In this document: positions 10,655 to 23,600 of the stretch, one piece after another
Layout: each line of letters begins with the position of its first letter
Position numbering within the stretch: position 1 is the stretch's first letter
Origin: Epinephelus fuscoguttatus
Lineage: Eukaryota; Chordata; Actinopteri; Perciformes; Serranidae
Assembly: GCF_011397635.1 (NCBI RefSeq)
Contig: NC_064762.1
Span: 18,935,479-18,999,478, forward strand
Direction of reading: 5' to 3'
Length of the DNA stretch: 64,000 nt
Notes under the pieces: generated by a model
The model's database searches: none
What the model was told of the DNA's origin: nothing
Seen by the model: only the letters and a program-made list of their open reading frames with translations
Program-made: the position numbers and the translations under genes

Positions 10655-11215
10655 AATTGAATGCCTGGAGATCTCCACTCAGAGGACTGGGAAGCAGCAT
10701 GTGCTGAAGCACAAACACAAACTGTTAATACTCAGATTGCTGCAACATAACTGGCTGATGAGGATTGTGTGACACAAGTATAACAACGCTATCCCAGACC
10801 TGTGTGTTCAGTGCGGACAGGAGAAAGGGACCTATTTTCATTATGTTTGCGAATGCGACAAAGCAGAAGAGTTCTGGCGGGAGATTAAACAAGCTCTGGA
10901 GAATACATTGGGCACACAATTAACGCTTGACCCAAAGTTTTTTGTTCTAGGTTTACATCCTGACAAACATCTTACGTCCAAGAAAGATACTGCTGCTTTA
11001 ATTCTCTGTCCGGTGCTCGCAAAAACAGTCATCTCACTCTCTCAAAGTTCATTAATTGGATTAAAAAGTTAATTGTAACTCTACCTCTGGAAAAGATTAC
11101 AAACATTTTTAGAGGGAAATAATCATTCTTTGACATTATTGGGGGTCCTTTTCTACAATACAAGGAGAATATTGATGTAAGTAAGGTCATGAATGTGGCG
11201 GGCGAGACATGAATG
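10655..11215 (+). mobile_element. 3' fragment of an L1/Tx1-type LINE (reverse-transcriptase C-terminal region)
   Basis: Plus-strand translation gives LCVQCGQEKGTYFHYVCECD, then AEEFWREIKQALENTLGTQL and FFVLGLHPDK, the CxxC...H...C zinc-knuckle segment found after the reverse transcriptase of L1-clade LINEs. LPLEKITNIFRG and a shifted FFDIIGGPFLQY piece follow, matching the usual end of ORF2. The frame changes several times and contains stops, so it is dead and 5'-truncated. It sits in intron 1 of the RGG-protein gene, sense opposite to it. Confidence 0.75.
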
Positions 11216-12194
11216 TAGTGGTCCTCTGCAGTTGTTTGCATTTTGTTATCTGTAACATGTCTAACATGTAAGGGAAGACATTGTTTTGTTGTTGGACAAT
11301 AATCTATGTGCTACTGAAATTCTTCTGGATGAAAACACAGTTGCTTCTGTGTTTTGAGAAGGTGTTTAAAATTTGATAAAAATATTGCAGAGGGAAAAAA
11401 GTTTTCCATATGGAAAAATGCATTTTGCTTTCACATGCAAAATAAATTATTCAGTCTCTGCAGAAAGGAAAAATAGGGCATTTTACTATTTTAAAAATAA
11501 ATTGAAGCAGAAATAATTTGTAAGTTCCCTGCAGCTATTAGGTAATCAAGCATGATGTAAAGAAATGGGAGCATTGTTCCCATTTAAAAAGGTATATCTC
11601 TTATTTATTCATGTTTAAGGTTTTATGAGACAATTATAGTAAATGATTAATTATGGCCTAATTGATAATAATACTGACATATAGGTATGTGCTTCCACAA
11701 TGTGACACAAGGCTGTTAAAATGTCACTCAGCAGATCTCGGAAACATGAAACCTCAGTGATGCATTCATTGCATAGCTCCATCACTGGGTGTGACAGACT
11801 GTGCATGCCTCACACTAAAGCAGGTGACAAGTTTGAATGTTAGGCAGGGACAACTGAAGTCAAAGCTGATAGCGGGAAAATTATTAATAGTCCCAAAGCC
11901 TGGATCACTACTGTAAAATGAAACATCTGTGACACTGCTAGACGAGGGGACTGTGGAGAGTAGACTTTTATGATACAGGGGAAAGGTAAGGGAAGGGGGG
12001 GGCGTGGGTGTTAAGCATGAAACTACCACTTGACATACTTGAGGAATTTGCATTTGTGGAGTGACTTTCAAAATCTGCCCTCAAGGATTAACTGCCCCAG
12101 AAGACTAAAACCTGAAAAAGGCACCTGTAACTTGTTTTTCTTTGTATGTGTCTGACACTTTGGTTGAGGACCCAACCATTGGAATATAATGCAT

Positions 12195-12590
12195 GTTTCT
12201 TTACTGTATTATCACCTGAATATAAGAAATGTGGTGGGGGTTATTTTGATTATCTTAAAATTGGCCCTTTTATATCTACATGGGGAGTAGGTCCTCATCC
12301 ACAGAGATCGCCATGTTGCATGTTTTCTACAGTAGGTCTCTGCCACGAGCACACTGGAAAAAACTCTGCCTTTTCAATGTTAAACAGTTTTATTCAGTGT
12401 TTGTACTGGTTTTATTCACCTAGTCCATTTGTTTTTAAGGAAGAGACCTCTGCATATATTTTGGCTCCCAGTAAAAATCTCCTGAACAAGGAACACTGAA
12501 GGAATCCTAACCATGAGTTCACATTTGGCACATGGGAGACGTTTCACCTGGCTGCAGTCTGCTAGATGCCACTAAATCCTATACCTTTAA
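12195..12590 (+). mobile_element. MITE of the GGTCCAGTGTGTAGGATTTAG family, copy B (degraded)
   Basis: Shares CTACATGGGGAGTAGGTCCTC, TTTTATTCAGTGTTTGTAC, GAACACTGAAGGAATCCTAA and GATGCCACTAAATCCTATACC with the other copies. The left terminal repeat is missing or too diverged to see. Confidence 0.6.
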
Positions 12591-12863
12591 GAGGTCAACA
12601 CATTAGCCAAATACAGTTTTTAACAGAACCACATTGTAAGATAAGCCATCTAAAGATGCAGTCACCATTAGCACAACTGTTTAGTCATAGTAGGAACAAT
12701 ATTTTTATAAACAATATTGCAGATGGTTTCAGGTATGATGAGGTCACCATGAGAGTACTATTTCATACTCCCCCTGCAGGAACAATTGTCCTTCATCGTG
12801 GTCTTTTCAGCAAAAAGTCTAAAAAACACTGAGGATTTTTTATCATTTGTTATCCATGTATAT

Positions 12864-12870
<7 letters not shown>

Positions 12871-12911
<41 letters not shown>
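12871..12911. repeat. (GA)n microsatellite
   Basis: About 20 GA dinucleotides in intron 1 of the RGG-protein gene, preceded by a short TATATATA palindrome. The surrounding 12.6-13.7 kb shows nothing else I can identify. Confidence 0.9.
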
Positions 12912-12913
<2 letters not shown>

Positions 12914-13737
12914 TTTAGAAAGATAAGACCTAGCTGTAAGTAATGCCGTCTAAATCAGGAGCTCTTTAATTAATCCTGCAATGAGGTTAAACTGATCAGT
13001 TTTTGTGATGGTCACTTCGGAGGTGGTGTTTCAGATATTTTGTGCATGACATTTAGATGAATGAGAGTAGACTCTCCCTTCATATTCATCCTTAATTATA
13101 TGTATATATCTTTTACACAGATATCTAGACAGACAGATAAATACTTGTGGGACAGTTTTATTGCTTGGGATGCACTATCTCTAATGCCTATAACAATGAA
13201 ACTTCAAAGAAAAAGGAGATCTGTCACAAACACACATTGTCGTAGTGTTATTTTAAAGTAAATAAGCCTGCAGAGCCACAGGCACGTCGAGCGTCATGGA
13301 AACATTTCTATCCTGATCCACAAAGGCGGTTGGAGCTGTGTGAGCTGTTAAATATTAAGCTAGGACCATCAAAGAGGCCCTATGCAACAAATACACATAA
13401 AGCCTCTAATAACACCTCTTAACTCTGTTTAGCACACAGGAGCTAATGTGGGGCACAGCCGGCTAAATTGTAATACAAAGGGCTGGGAAGGCCTCGTCTA
13501 ATTCCTGGAATAAACATCGCAGAGCCGACCTGACAAACAGCACATTGAACCAAAAACAGTTGCTTTTTAAAAATAGTCTTCGGGTAGGAATTTAACGTTT
13601 GGACAGCCATTTTCCTAACTAAAAAAATAATAAATAAACAAGCCTAACATAAGTGTACTTAAATGTTAACTAGTCATATATAAAAGGGGCGTTCCTGTGG
13701 TTTTCAAACGCTTTGCCGAAAGAGAGAAGCCACTTAC

Positions 13738-13880
13738 TTCAGCTGGTGATGCAGGCGAGGTAGATTCAAAAAAAGTAATGCAATTTTCCTACGTGCTAGT
13801 AAAAATATATTAGAAAAATAAAAAATATACAAAATCTCCTACAGCCTCTGTCGCTCCTTTGCGTTTTGAAATGGCGGCTT
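13738..13880 (-). promoter_or_regulatory. Non-coding first exon and promoter of the RGG-protein gene, with YY1 motif
   Basis: Minus strand reads GCTGAA|GTAAGTG at 13738, a strong donor whose exon has no ATG, so translation starts in the next exon (10311). GCCGCCATTTC at 13870-13880 is a classic YY1 site, often placed at the start of housekeeping transcripts. Intron 1 runs 3.4 kb to 10312 and holds the LINE fragment, MITE copy B and a GA repeat. Confidence 0.55.
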
Positions 13881-14652
13881 CGTCAGACTAGACTACATCC
13901 AGGTTTGGATTTCTTTGTGAGGAACACATTATGAGGAGTAACGCCCACCGGGAGGAATGCTGGTATCTGATTGGCTACTTGTTGCTGTCATTCAGTTTAC
14001 CCTTATGTAGTTCTGCATTCTGATTGGAGGAGTGGGCTGACGCGCGTTCTAATTGTCCTGCTCATCCTGAAGACGGTAAATAACTGGGCTACAAGTTCAA
14101 TACACATCGATTTATTGTAGATGTTTTAGTGTGTTTGTGTATATAACCCGTTTGTTTACTGTGTAAACATGTAAAGAAGCCTGATATACTGTACATTTGG
14201 GATAAATTAGACGAAGAATTAGGCCACTTAAAAAACAACAGAACAAATTATTTAATGGCTTTTACACACAACCAAACTTTATAATTTCATGCAGCTATTT
14301 AAACTCTAAAATACACCAGAAACACAATGCAACCAACATGAAGTTTCTCTAATTTCTCTATTAACACAAACAGGAATATAGGAGAGATTTTTTCATCAGT
14401 AAAGCTGTATCGAGATAGCAAATATCAACAGCAAACATTAAATTCATAACTCCATCAAAGGCAGCCTCATATACAAAGTAATTGCCAAGTGCCCGCTAAT
14501 CAATATATACACCAAGAGTAGGGCAAACAGGAGAAATATTAAATGAGATGATTAAGTTATGTTAAAAGATGTTCCTTATCAAATATTTAGAACCAGCTCC
14601 ACTGAATGTATGTCCAGATGTGAGGAACCCTCACAAGGTCAATCGGTGTCCG

Positions 14653-15090
14653 TTACGCACGGTTCAGAATGTCTGAAAGTTTGTTGATGTATTCAATAGT
14701 GTATTTGAGGGTTTGTATCTTGGTCAGGGGCTGGCTCCTCTTGCTGTAGTCCGGCGGCAGGTAGTCACGGAGCTGGTGCAGAGCCTCTGCAAGGCTCCTC
14801 ATCCGCATCTTCTCCCTCTCGCTGGCCTTCATGCGTCTTTTCGTGGACATCTTGGGCTTGCTCAGCCTCTGCGCTGATGTTGGAGTCTCCCTGCGTCCTG
14901 TGAAGCCAAAAGACAAGTCCTTCATCTCATGATGCCCGCTGGAGTAGCACATCTCCGGCGAGGAGCACATGGAGTCAAGGGAAGAGGACTCCGGTGAGGT
15001 GGACTGAAGCGAGTCCAGGTCTTCTCCAAAACTGCTCTCATGGCTCTTCCACTCAGACAGTATTTTAGCCGTGACAACCTGCATGTCCAT
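14653..15090 (-). CDS. msgn1: Mesogenin 1, bHLH transcription factor of presomitic mesoderm
   Basis: Single-exon gene of 145 residues. Start [20 protein letters not shown] at 15090 has a good context (CAACATGG). The open frame continues upstream, but the next candidate first codon (15183) is TTG, and a TATA box at 15189-15195 would place transcription start near 15165. Residues about 26-55 are Ser-rich. The bHLH domain is residues 83-142: basic region [20 protein letters not shown], then [20 protein letters not shown] and [29 protein letters not shown] separates msgn1 from mesp genes. Msgn1 drives presomitic mesoderm maturation downstream of Wnt and T-box factors. A polyA signal (TTTATT on plus) at 14111-14116 would give a 3'UTR of about 540 nt. 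In human, MSGN1 is likewise next to GEN1. Confidence 0.93.
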   Translation of the reverse strand: MDMQVVTAKILSEWKSHESSFGEDLDSLQSTSPESSSLDSMCSSPEMCYSSGHHEMKDLSFGFTGRRETPTSAQRLSKPKMSTKRRMKASEREKMRMRSLAEALHQLRDYLPPDYSKRSQPLTKIQTLKYTIEYINKLSDILNRA

Positions 15091-15188
15091 GTTGGAAATA
15101 TCCCGACACTTCCAGACGGTCACGCAGCGAGGGATGACATCAGGGGTGGATGACAGGCTTTTCTGTGGAGGCGATTTTGCCAAAGCGT

Positions 15189-15477
15189 TTTTATACAGAA
15201 GCAGATCTCCGGAGGTTTATGGGTTCACAGCTAAGGCGAAAAAAAGTTCAAAGAAATCCTCAAGTGCCAAAATGCGACCTTCCCGAAGGACGTCGTTCGT
15301 TATCACTGGGGTGAGAATAAGGCTAAATAGACGGATAATGTGATAGAAAGAAAAATAATTAGATTCCTTTTGTGGGAAATCACTCTTTAAAGTCTGCACG
15401 ACGACAATTATCAGTTTGATGTGATCTGTCTAATGAAGGAATGGGAGGATGCTGTGTCACCTGAGAGCTTCACACCT
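15189..15477 (-). promoter_or_regulatory. msgn1: msgn1 proximal promoter: TATA box, TCF/LEF site, T-box and E-box motifs
   Basis: Read on minus: TATAAAA at 15195-15189; CTTTGAA (TCF/LEF) at 15253-15247; AGGTGTGA, a perfect T-box half-site, at 15477-15470; and CAGGTGA (E-box overlapping a second T-box-like half-site) at 15463-15457. Wnt/TCF and Tbx16/brachyury-type T-box proteins are known direct activators of msgn1, so the motif set fits the gene. A second TATA-like CATATAAAG lies at 15516-15524. Confidence 0.55.
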
Positions 15478-16459
15478 CTCTGGCAAGTCAGGCCTACGTG
15501 TGTCTTCAGTCTGGACTTTATATGGTTAAAAAACAATACTATTTTTAACTTATTAAGAGTAGAGTCTCACAGACATAAAGTGATTAAAAATCTATGACAG
15601 CAACTAAAGGTTCAGAATGAGCAACAATCATTGTGCTGTCTGGAAATGCCCCTATTAAACAATGAAAGGTTCTTTGTACTAAAATCAAGTTTCACCTTTA
15701 AATGCATACACATTTTGCTACTTGCCACCTGGAGCCACGCTACTTGTTTCCAATGTAGTTTTTCCAGTTTCCATCAAGTGTAAATATCCTTAACAACTGA
15801 CAAGAAAATTACACAAGACTCAGGCTACTTTAGAAGATAACTTAATTTGCACTGGAAAACAAGCTGAATCATCCTGACAACCAGTTGGATTTTCAGCACA
15901 TCCTTCAGGAAAACTAAGGTTTAAGACCCAGCACTAGGATGAAGTTGTTATTTGGGCAGAGGATGCAGCTGTCACCAAGCTCCTGCCAGACCTTTCATGT
16001 CTGAAAAAGGTGTGTAAGGCCTCACTCGTGATCAAGGGGGCCAACACTGGCAGGTTGTAAAACCTCAGCGTCCTCTGTGTCCCTCAGCTGCAGTGCCTTC
16101 TCTCACCGGCTGTGTGAAGTGACATGTAGCTTGTCAAACAGCAGTGGGAGAAAATAAGCACATGTGGTGCTGTTAAATAGCATTACATGCTAAAAACTGT
16201 GCAAATCCGCATCCTCTACACCCTGATTTACATCAACAACTCCTTTCAGGATCAGAAGAACAGGTTAGGCAAACATTGGTGGAGCAAAACATTTGTGAAG
16301 AACTTATTTAATTATTTAAATCTCACAACATATACAGCAACAAACACACACAAATTAAGAGTAAAATTGCCAGATAAAAATGTTTGACTCAAGGTCCAAT
16401 TAGTAGCTTTTTCTGGAGCTGTCAAACCACATGTCACTCATAGTCCACACTTACTACTC
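15478..16459. other. msgn1 upstream intergenic region
   Basis: No coding sequence, RNA gene or repeat recognised. It may hold distal msgn1 enhancer sequence. Confidence 0.3.
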
Positions 16460-16888
16460 AAAGATTCAGTGTGTAGGATTTAGGGGGATATATTGGCAGA
16501 AATGGAGGATGATGTACTTTTTTCTTTAGTGTATAATTACAGAAAAATAAGAATCTTTGCATTTTCATTACCCTAAAATGAGCGGTTTATATCTACATAG
16601 GGAGCAGGTCCTCGCACCGCCATGTCTCTGTGTCTCACTGTCTGAAAAATACTGATTTCTTTTAACATGAAACAGCTTTATTCAGTGTTTTTACCAGTTT
16701 AAATTACCTGGTTCGTTTGTTTTGGAGAGGAGGACACCCTTGTGGATAATTCAGCTCCCATAAATAACCTCCTGAACAATGGAAACTGAAGAAATTCTAA
16801 CCAGGAGAAGTTTCAGCTGGTTACAATCTGCAATCCTCACTGCTGGATGCCACTACATCCCCCTATATGTTACACACTGGACCTTTGA
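16460..16888 (+). mobile_element. MITE of the GGTCCAGTGTGTAGGATTTAG family, copy C
   Basis: Near full-length: starts TCAGTGTGTAGGATTTAGGG and ends TTACACACTGGACCTTTGAA. The two ends are inverted copies of each other, and the body has GGGAGCAGGTCCTC and TTTATTCAGTGTTTTTACC. No transposase frame, hence a non-autonomous DNA transposon. Confidence 0.75.
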
Positions 16889-17696
16889 AACTGTGTTTAT
16901 ACACAACTTTTCCCACTGTTTTACAGAAACAGTTCCATTTTGGATTACAGTAACAGGTGGCAGCAAAGCTTAGACTAACTTTTACTTAATTGGTTAATTG
17001 TTTGGTACATGAAACTAAGAAAAACACTGATCAGTTTCCAAATCCCAAGCTGATGTCATCGAATGTCTTGTTTTGTGTGATCTACAGTCCAAACCTCAAA
17101 TACATTCAAATTTTTATTAAAGTTAAGACAAGGAAAAACATCAAATTCTCATATCTGAGAGGCTAGAATCATCAAAAGTTTGACTTATGAGCTTGAAAAA
17201 TTACTCAAAAGGTATACTATGTAGGAATGTTGGTTTCTGTTTCTGAACACACTCACCAGCGAAAATGAAAGTAAAAATCAAACCCTGGATTCACACTTGT
17301 TTGACATTTCTACTCGCTAAATTTAGGTATTTTTTCAGTGCTGTTTCTTGGATGCCTGCTGCTTATGGTTGGCACCTGGTCACTACCTTCATATCAGGCT
17401 CCAACCTCACCTGAGCGCTGTGGAGGTACATGCACATAAACATCAGGAACACATAAAGTCTCTCTTGTGTAGGAAAATCCTGCATAGTATACTTTTAAAC
17501 GATTATTGAATTATCAAAAGAGTTGCCGATCAATTTTCTGTCAGTTTCTTCATCCACTAATTGCTGCAGCTCTTCTTTTAAAAGCTAGTAGGCCGACCTT
17601 GAGATAAGAGTTATTTGTTAAACTGTACTTCAAAACTTCACGATTTGACATAAAATAGCTTTCATGCTGTTGTCCATCATCCTGTTATCGTGCTGT

Positions 17697-20600
17697 TCAC
17701 TTCTGGAACTTCAGTCTCAGTCTCTCTGCCAGTGGCAGTGGACTCTCACCACAAATAACTGAGTCATCGCTATCTAACACAATGACAGGTGATGCAGGAG
17801 TCTGAGGGAACACATCTACATCCACATGAGCTGGTGAGACATCCTGGCATTTGCTTTTAGTTGCTACAGGTAGGATGTTAATCTCGCTGTCTGCAATTAA
17901 GATCTGAGATTTTGCTGGTAATAACTGAGTGGTAGGAGCTGTTTTTGCAGCTGGTTTGGTTGATTTAGGTTTCAGGGGGAAATCTGAGATAATGATTTTG
18001 TTTGTGGGCTTGATTTTAGCTTTTCTCTGAGGTCCAGACTGCCGGTTCTCTGCATCACTTTCCTCGCTGGATGAACGCAGGCTCATACACACACTCTTCT
18101 TGGTGCTCTGAGACGTGTTCCTGTCTATGTCAGTTTGACTTGGGTCAGAGTGGCACCTCTGCCGTGGGACAAGCGATGATGAAATGGCTTTTCTGACAAA
18201 TTTGTATTTGTGAGGGGGCTTTTGGGAGATGTTACATTTGTCCTTTGTCTTACTTTGAGCTGCAGGCCTCAACTGCTGTTTTGAACTGTGAGTTTCTTCC
18301 TTGTTTGATGTACACTGTGTTTTGTCAGTCAACGGCTCTTTTTTGTACACAGCAGATTTCTCTCCTGACAATTTACTGTCACCTGTACCTTTACTGGGGA
18401 TCTGGCCACTTGAGTTATGAGGAGAAATGTATTTGAGAGAGGATGACTCATGATTTAGTTGTTTCGAGACCACGTCAGTGTGTATCTCCTTCTGGTGTAT
18501 AGCTTTGGCAGTGTTCCTCATGAGCAGCCTGTCCCTTAGAGGACACTCTGTGTAGCACAACTCTAGAGCAGATCTGGAGTCTGCTTCTCTGACGTCACTT
18601 GAGGTTTTCTGCTTGGTGTTTTCGCCCTCTGTTTCCCTGACACCACTGTCTGTGGTTTTGCTCAGCTTGGGCTCAGCGGTGTGGTTATTAGCTGATTGTG
18701 GGGTTGGAGAGGATGTGAAGGACAAAGCCTCCCAGTCAATATCACTCAGGTGGAGAGCGTCGATAACAGCAGAGACAGAGGGTGATGCAGCAGCAGCCTC
18801 TGATTCTCCATGAGACAGAGGAGTACTCGGGCAATCACCCAGACTGCTGTGGTCTTCTTTTGACTTCCAATGCTGTTTATAGTTCACTGGAGTGTCCACA
18901 ACCACCACTTCTGGTTTATCTGTGGTTGAAACAGTCGGGAGCAGCACATGTGGTTGAGTGTAAGAGGAACTCTGAAGGGTCATCTGTGCCAAGAGGTCAG
19001 AAATACCATCAGAGACATCAGATGGCTTCTCCTTTTTACTCTTTGGTTTTCTCTCTGCAAAAAAGATTGAAACCACAAGTCAGTGTTAAACAACTTCAAG
19101 CTGTAGTTGGTATTAAAAATAACCTTTTTTCATATTTGCTGAAACTGTCTCTATACTTGCATAGCTGTAATCTGTGCAAAAGAAATCACACTTCTCTGCC
19201 TACACAGTTGCGTTGTAGAATTTCTAATGGCCTTACTGTATGTGCACAAATACAACCAATCAGAGCCGTGGAGTCTCTAACGCAGCTGTCAATCACTGCT
19301 CGAAAACTGCGGTCAAACTATCAAACTAGGCAGCGCTGATCACATTTAAATCACGATTATGTTAATGCATTGCCTATTCCTCACCTCACATGTTTACAGA
19401 AACACATTTTAATGAACTGTTTAGCTCTAAAATTAAAAGGTTTGTGAACCGGCTGCCATGTTGGATACAGTTTAACAGGAGAACCAAGCTCCGTCCACCA
19501 GCTGGACCAACTTCTCATTTTACAGCTAAACAGTACACTAAAATATGTTTCTGAAAATATTTGAGTGAAGAAATAGCAAATGCAGTTTGAGGCAGAAGGA
19601 AGAGGAGGAGGGACATGATTTTTTCCCCAACAGACTATCTGTATCATGTACTTCTTTCAGAATATAGTTAGAGTATTAGCATAATGTGACACAAAGTTAT
19701 TTTCACTGAAATTACCAACTGTTTCTTTCAGGATTTCAAATGTATTTTGAAAGAGTTAAAGAGTAAATTCAATGTTTTCTCACATCCATGCTATTTCCTC
19801 ATATTTTGTTGCTTAAATGACTAATGGGAACAACATTTTTTTGAAGCTGGCCCAGTATTGAACAAGCCTGCTTCAGCCAGCAGTGGCGAAACAGCCTGCA
19901 ATGTAACCATTTGAGGCATGTTAGCAATGTCATTTATGTCCAATTAAAGTGTTGTTTTTGCCACTGACCGGTTCAGATGGTTATTAGTGTCTGATAACAT
20001 TATGGAAACTGTTCTTACAGACAGAGACCTTTTTGCTGAAGAGAAAGATCTTTTTTGTTTAAACAAAAACAGCCTTGAAATTGCCACTGCCAAACCCACA
20101 AACTCCTTTTAGCATGTAGCTAGAGCAGCATATTTTAACATCTGACTGGGTGGATTAAGAGTTTATTTCAAGCAAACCAGAGCTGGTGATTGTTGGAAGA
20201 GTAGAAACAATGCTTTTGTGAGTTTCAATTCTTTTTTAGCGAGTTTTACAATGATAAAATTACTGCGTGTTTAAATGGAGTCTGGTGGGTTTGGTGATTT
20301 CAGGGCTGTTGCTGGTTAAATAAAAAGGATCTTACTCTTTAACAAAAAAGGTCTATCTCTGTATGTACTGTTAGTGAATGTAAAATCACAGTGCGAACAT
20401 GCGCTGAGTGGTTACTTTGCAGCCTGTTTTGCCGCTGCCGACTGCAGCAGTCTCTCAATACTGGACCAATTTCAAACATTATTGTACCCATTAGTTACTT
20501 AGACACAAAAACTAAAAAATAAGTTCCATGTTGAAAAATACTAACAAAACAATCACTGTGTTATCTCTTGACTGTAAGCTCTTTCAGTCCCAGTGGCTAG

Positions 20601-23600
20601 TTTTCCTACACATTAGGAAGTGAAGCTTTACAGCAGTTATGATGGAGGGGGGAGCAGAGTACAACCTGCATAAAGTGACAGCAAGGCCTGTGAGACAGAC
20701 ACCTCTCAGCTGCATCAAAGCCTTTGGTGTGAACTAGTCAAGCTGCCAAACTCAACATTTTCAGGTGTCAGAGCTGCTGCAATAGACAGCCTCGAAAAAC
20801 AAGTCAAAGCGCCAGGTGCCTTTGATCAGGACACCCTTGTCAGTGCAGTGTGGGAAGTCTTGGAGCTTGTCAAGTCTGTGGGGGGGCTTTCAGTTTTGTT
20901 GTGAAAAACATGTCTAACTTTACTGGTTTATTTTAAATAAACTGTAAAATTCTTACAAAATATTATAAAGTATTGTCTTACTCTTGGTCTTGTTCTCTTC
21001 GGCCAGAGCTTTGTCTCTAAGGTAGTTCTCCACCACTTCTGGAAAGGCCACACGGAAGAGAGACTCTTCTTCCACCGTCCTCACCTCATGTTGATCGTCT
21101 GCAGGCCGATCCTCAGGAAACGCATAATGATCTGCAGAAAAACACATCAAGGTCAGGTCCAAATTGCTCCCAATAAGCCTGTCATTTATGTTATATAGGG
21201 AAAAAATAGTTCTTTATGAAATGACAAAAAAGGCCAGAGACAAGAATTACTAATTGTTGTGCACCACTTTTCACTTTTCATAAGAGTTGCAACTTATTAT
21301 AGATTATTCTTCATATTATAGTTTTGATTAACTGTTTGGTCTGTAATCAGAAAATTGAAAAATTCTAACACAATATTCTAGCTGCCGAAATTATGTGTTC
21401 AAATGTCTTGTTTTCTTAAACCAGCAGAACAAAAACTCAGTAATATTTGATTAATTATGTTAGAAAAGGTAAATCAAAAAGCTCTCACATCTGAGGGGTG
21501 CATTCAGGTACACTTAAATTCAATGCCTTTTTGGACAAGTCATCTTTTCTCATTCAAGCAGTGCAGGTAGGTATAAAGAGCCGTAACATATATGTATATG
21601 TGGTCCCATGCAGAGGTAGGTTATGCATAGGAGAATGGTTCTTATCAGTGTGAGCTAAATTAATCTACATTTTGCAGACAGGTAAGTGCAAATATAAAGT
21701 ACCGTAAAAAGACAGTATTAGGTTCAGTGGTAGCTTTAAAGATTTAAAACACCAGAAATGTGTACTTTGATGCAGAAGGGCTTGACTGAGTCTGACAAAA
21801 ATAAATTAAAAGTTGAATAAATGAAATTAAATAAAATGTTTGTGGTAATTAAGATCTCACAAATTCCAATTTCAGACTATTTAATGACTTTTAAGGTCTA
21901 ATATAATATTTAAGAAATTTAATTTAAGACATTTTAAGACTTGTTAAGGACCTGCAGACACTGGAAACCATCAAATAGTTGGCATTTCTGCCAGAAAAAT
22001 AACTTTAATCATTAATTTTTCATCAAAATAAAAACTAATTACCTTTTTGTCTATCAACTTATCTACTAAATGACATATTAAAGCAGCTTCATATAGTATG
22101 ATTTGGAGATGCAGTGTTTTGAACACAAGCAGACAAGACTTTATCAACAGAACATACAAATACAGCACATCTTTATACAAAATGCATATACTTTAGCCCT
22201 TAATTTATAGCATTTATACATTTAAATCCATTATGTAATAATTTAGTTGTATTAAAATACTTTTTTCAAATGATTGTTGATTGAGATTGAGACTTTCTCA
22301 GGCTGGTCGTATCAAGCAGGCTTGTTAGTGAAGTAGACTTTGATATGACAGATTTCCCAGCCTAGGGAGGAAGCCAGTTTAGCACCTAGTGGCTGTTGTG
22401 ACTGATCTGTCACCTCTGAACCCCACCTCACAGCAAGTCACTAACAGACGACCCGGTGACGAGCACCCTGCACCCCAACTCCACCTAATGCAGCAGTCAC
22501 GTCACTCAACCCAGGGGATGTTTTCTTAAACATTGCTTTTTCCCTCTGATCTGCTAATAAGAAAAAATGAAGACTGCAAGAAGTGTTGATGAGATTTAAA
22601 CTGACCTGGTACGCTCCAGATGACTTCGAAGCAGGCGACAGCATTCCTCACCCTCGGTTTCAATATTCTTGTGAAGGAAAATAAAGGTGTTGCTTATTAC
22701 GCATGTGCTGAAATAACCTTTTATTACAACAAAGTCACTGAGGAGACCTTTTTGTTGTTGTTAAAGTTTAAAACAGGACTACCTGAGGGGTTTGACTTGG
22801 GAGGACATTTCTCTTCCATATTTTCTGTTCATCAGTTCTGCGTAAGTCATCAGGACTAAAACCTTTTCACTGGTGTAGTGCCTCGGCCACTCCATCTTGT
22901 CATGGGCAAATTTCTGGAAAACAAATATCTCAACAAGCAACTCACTTGACAAAGACATAACGGACTGAACAAGTAATCTAAATAAACACATTACCTGCAT
23001 CATCAGCATATTTGGCTGTCTCCTCTTGAAATGTGACACAGGTTTATCCTTGGAAATCAGGAACTCGTTAATGATCTGCAAAATACCATTTAAGTATTAA
23101 AAACCAAAGTTATTCTGAAGATTATTTTGCGTAACAAATGTTGTCATGATACCAAAATTTTTCAACTTCCGTACTGTATAAAGAATGATACTTGATACCG
23201 CTTTCAATACCACGGCAAAAAGGAAGTCCTGGGCACACAAAATAATATATATATTTTTTAATTTTACTTATGATCTGCCTCCAGTCACATTGTGGGTTTG
23301 CCACTGGAGAGAAAGCTCTGACAGCTACAGGTTGAGGACCAGTTAATTTTCTTCCCCTTTTGTTTAATCTTTGCAGCCTTGAGTTTAAACTCTGAATCCC
23401 AATCATTTTTTTATAAATATATAGCTTTGGTACTTTTGACACTATCGAATGTATAATTAAAGGAGACTGTATAGTTTTAAACATGTGGTATTGACAAAGT
23501 ATCGAAGTATGGATGCTTTTGACAACCTTAATTATAACAAGAACACATAAACCATAGTAGATGAAACAGCTGTACCTCTGTAAAAGGGAACTGTTCACTC

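Noticed and set aside
14653-15090. Assignment as a mesp gene
   Set aside because: The loop/helix-2 sequence [13 protein letters not shown] and the absence of the mesp C-terminal region fit msgn1; GEN1 adjacency agrees.
15091-15183. N-terminal extension of msgn1 by 31 residues
   Set aside because: The frame is open but its first codon is TTG, it overlaps the predicted TATA box and transcription start, and MDMQ has a good initiation context.
18245-19339. Plus-strand frames up to 185 residues opposite the last gen1 exon
   Set aside because: They are antisense to the clear 1.36-kb gen1 coding exon and show no family features.
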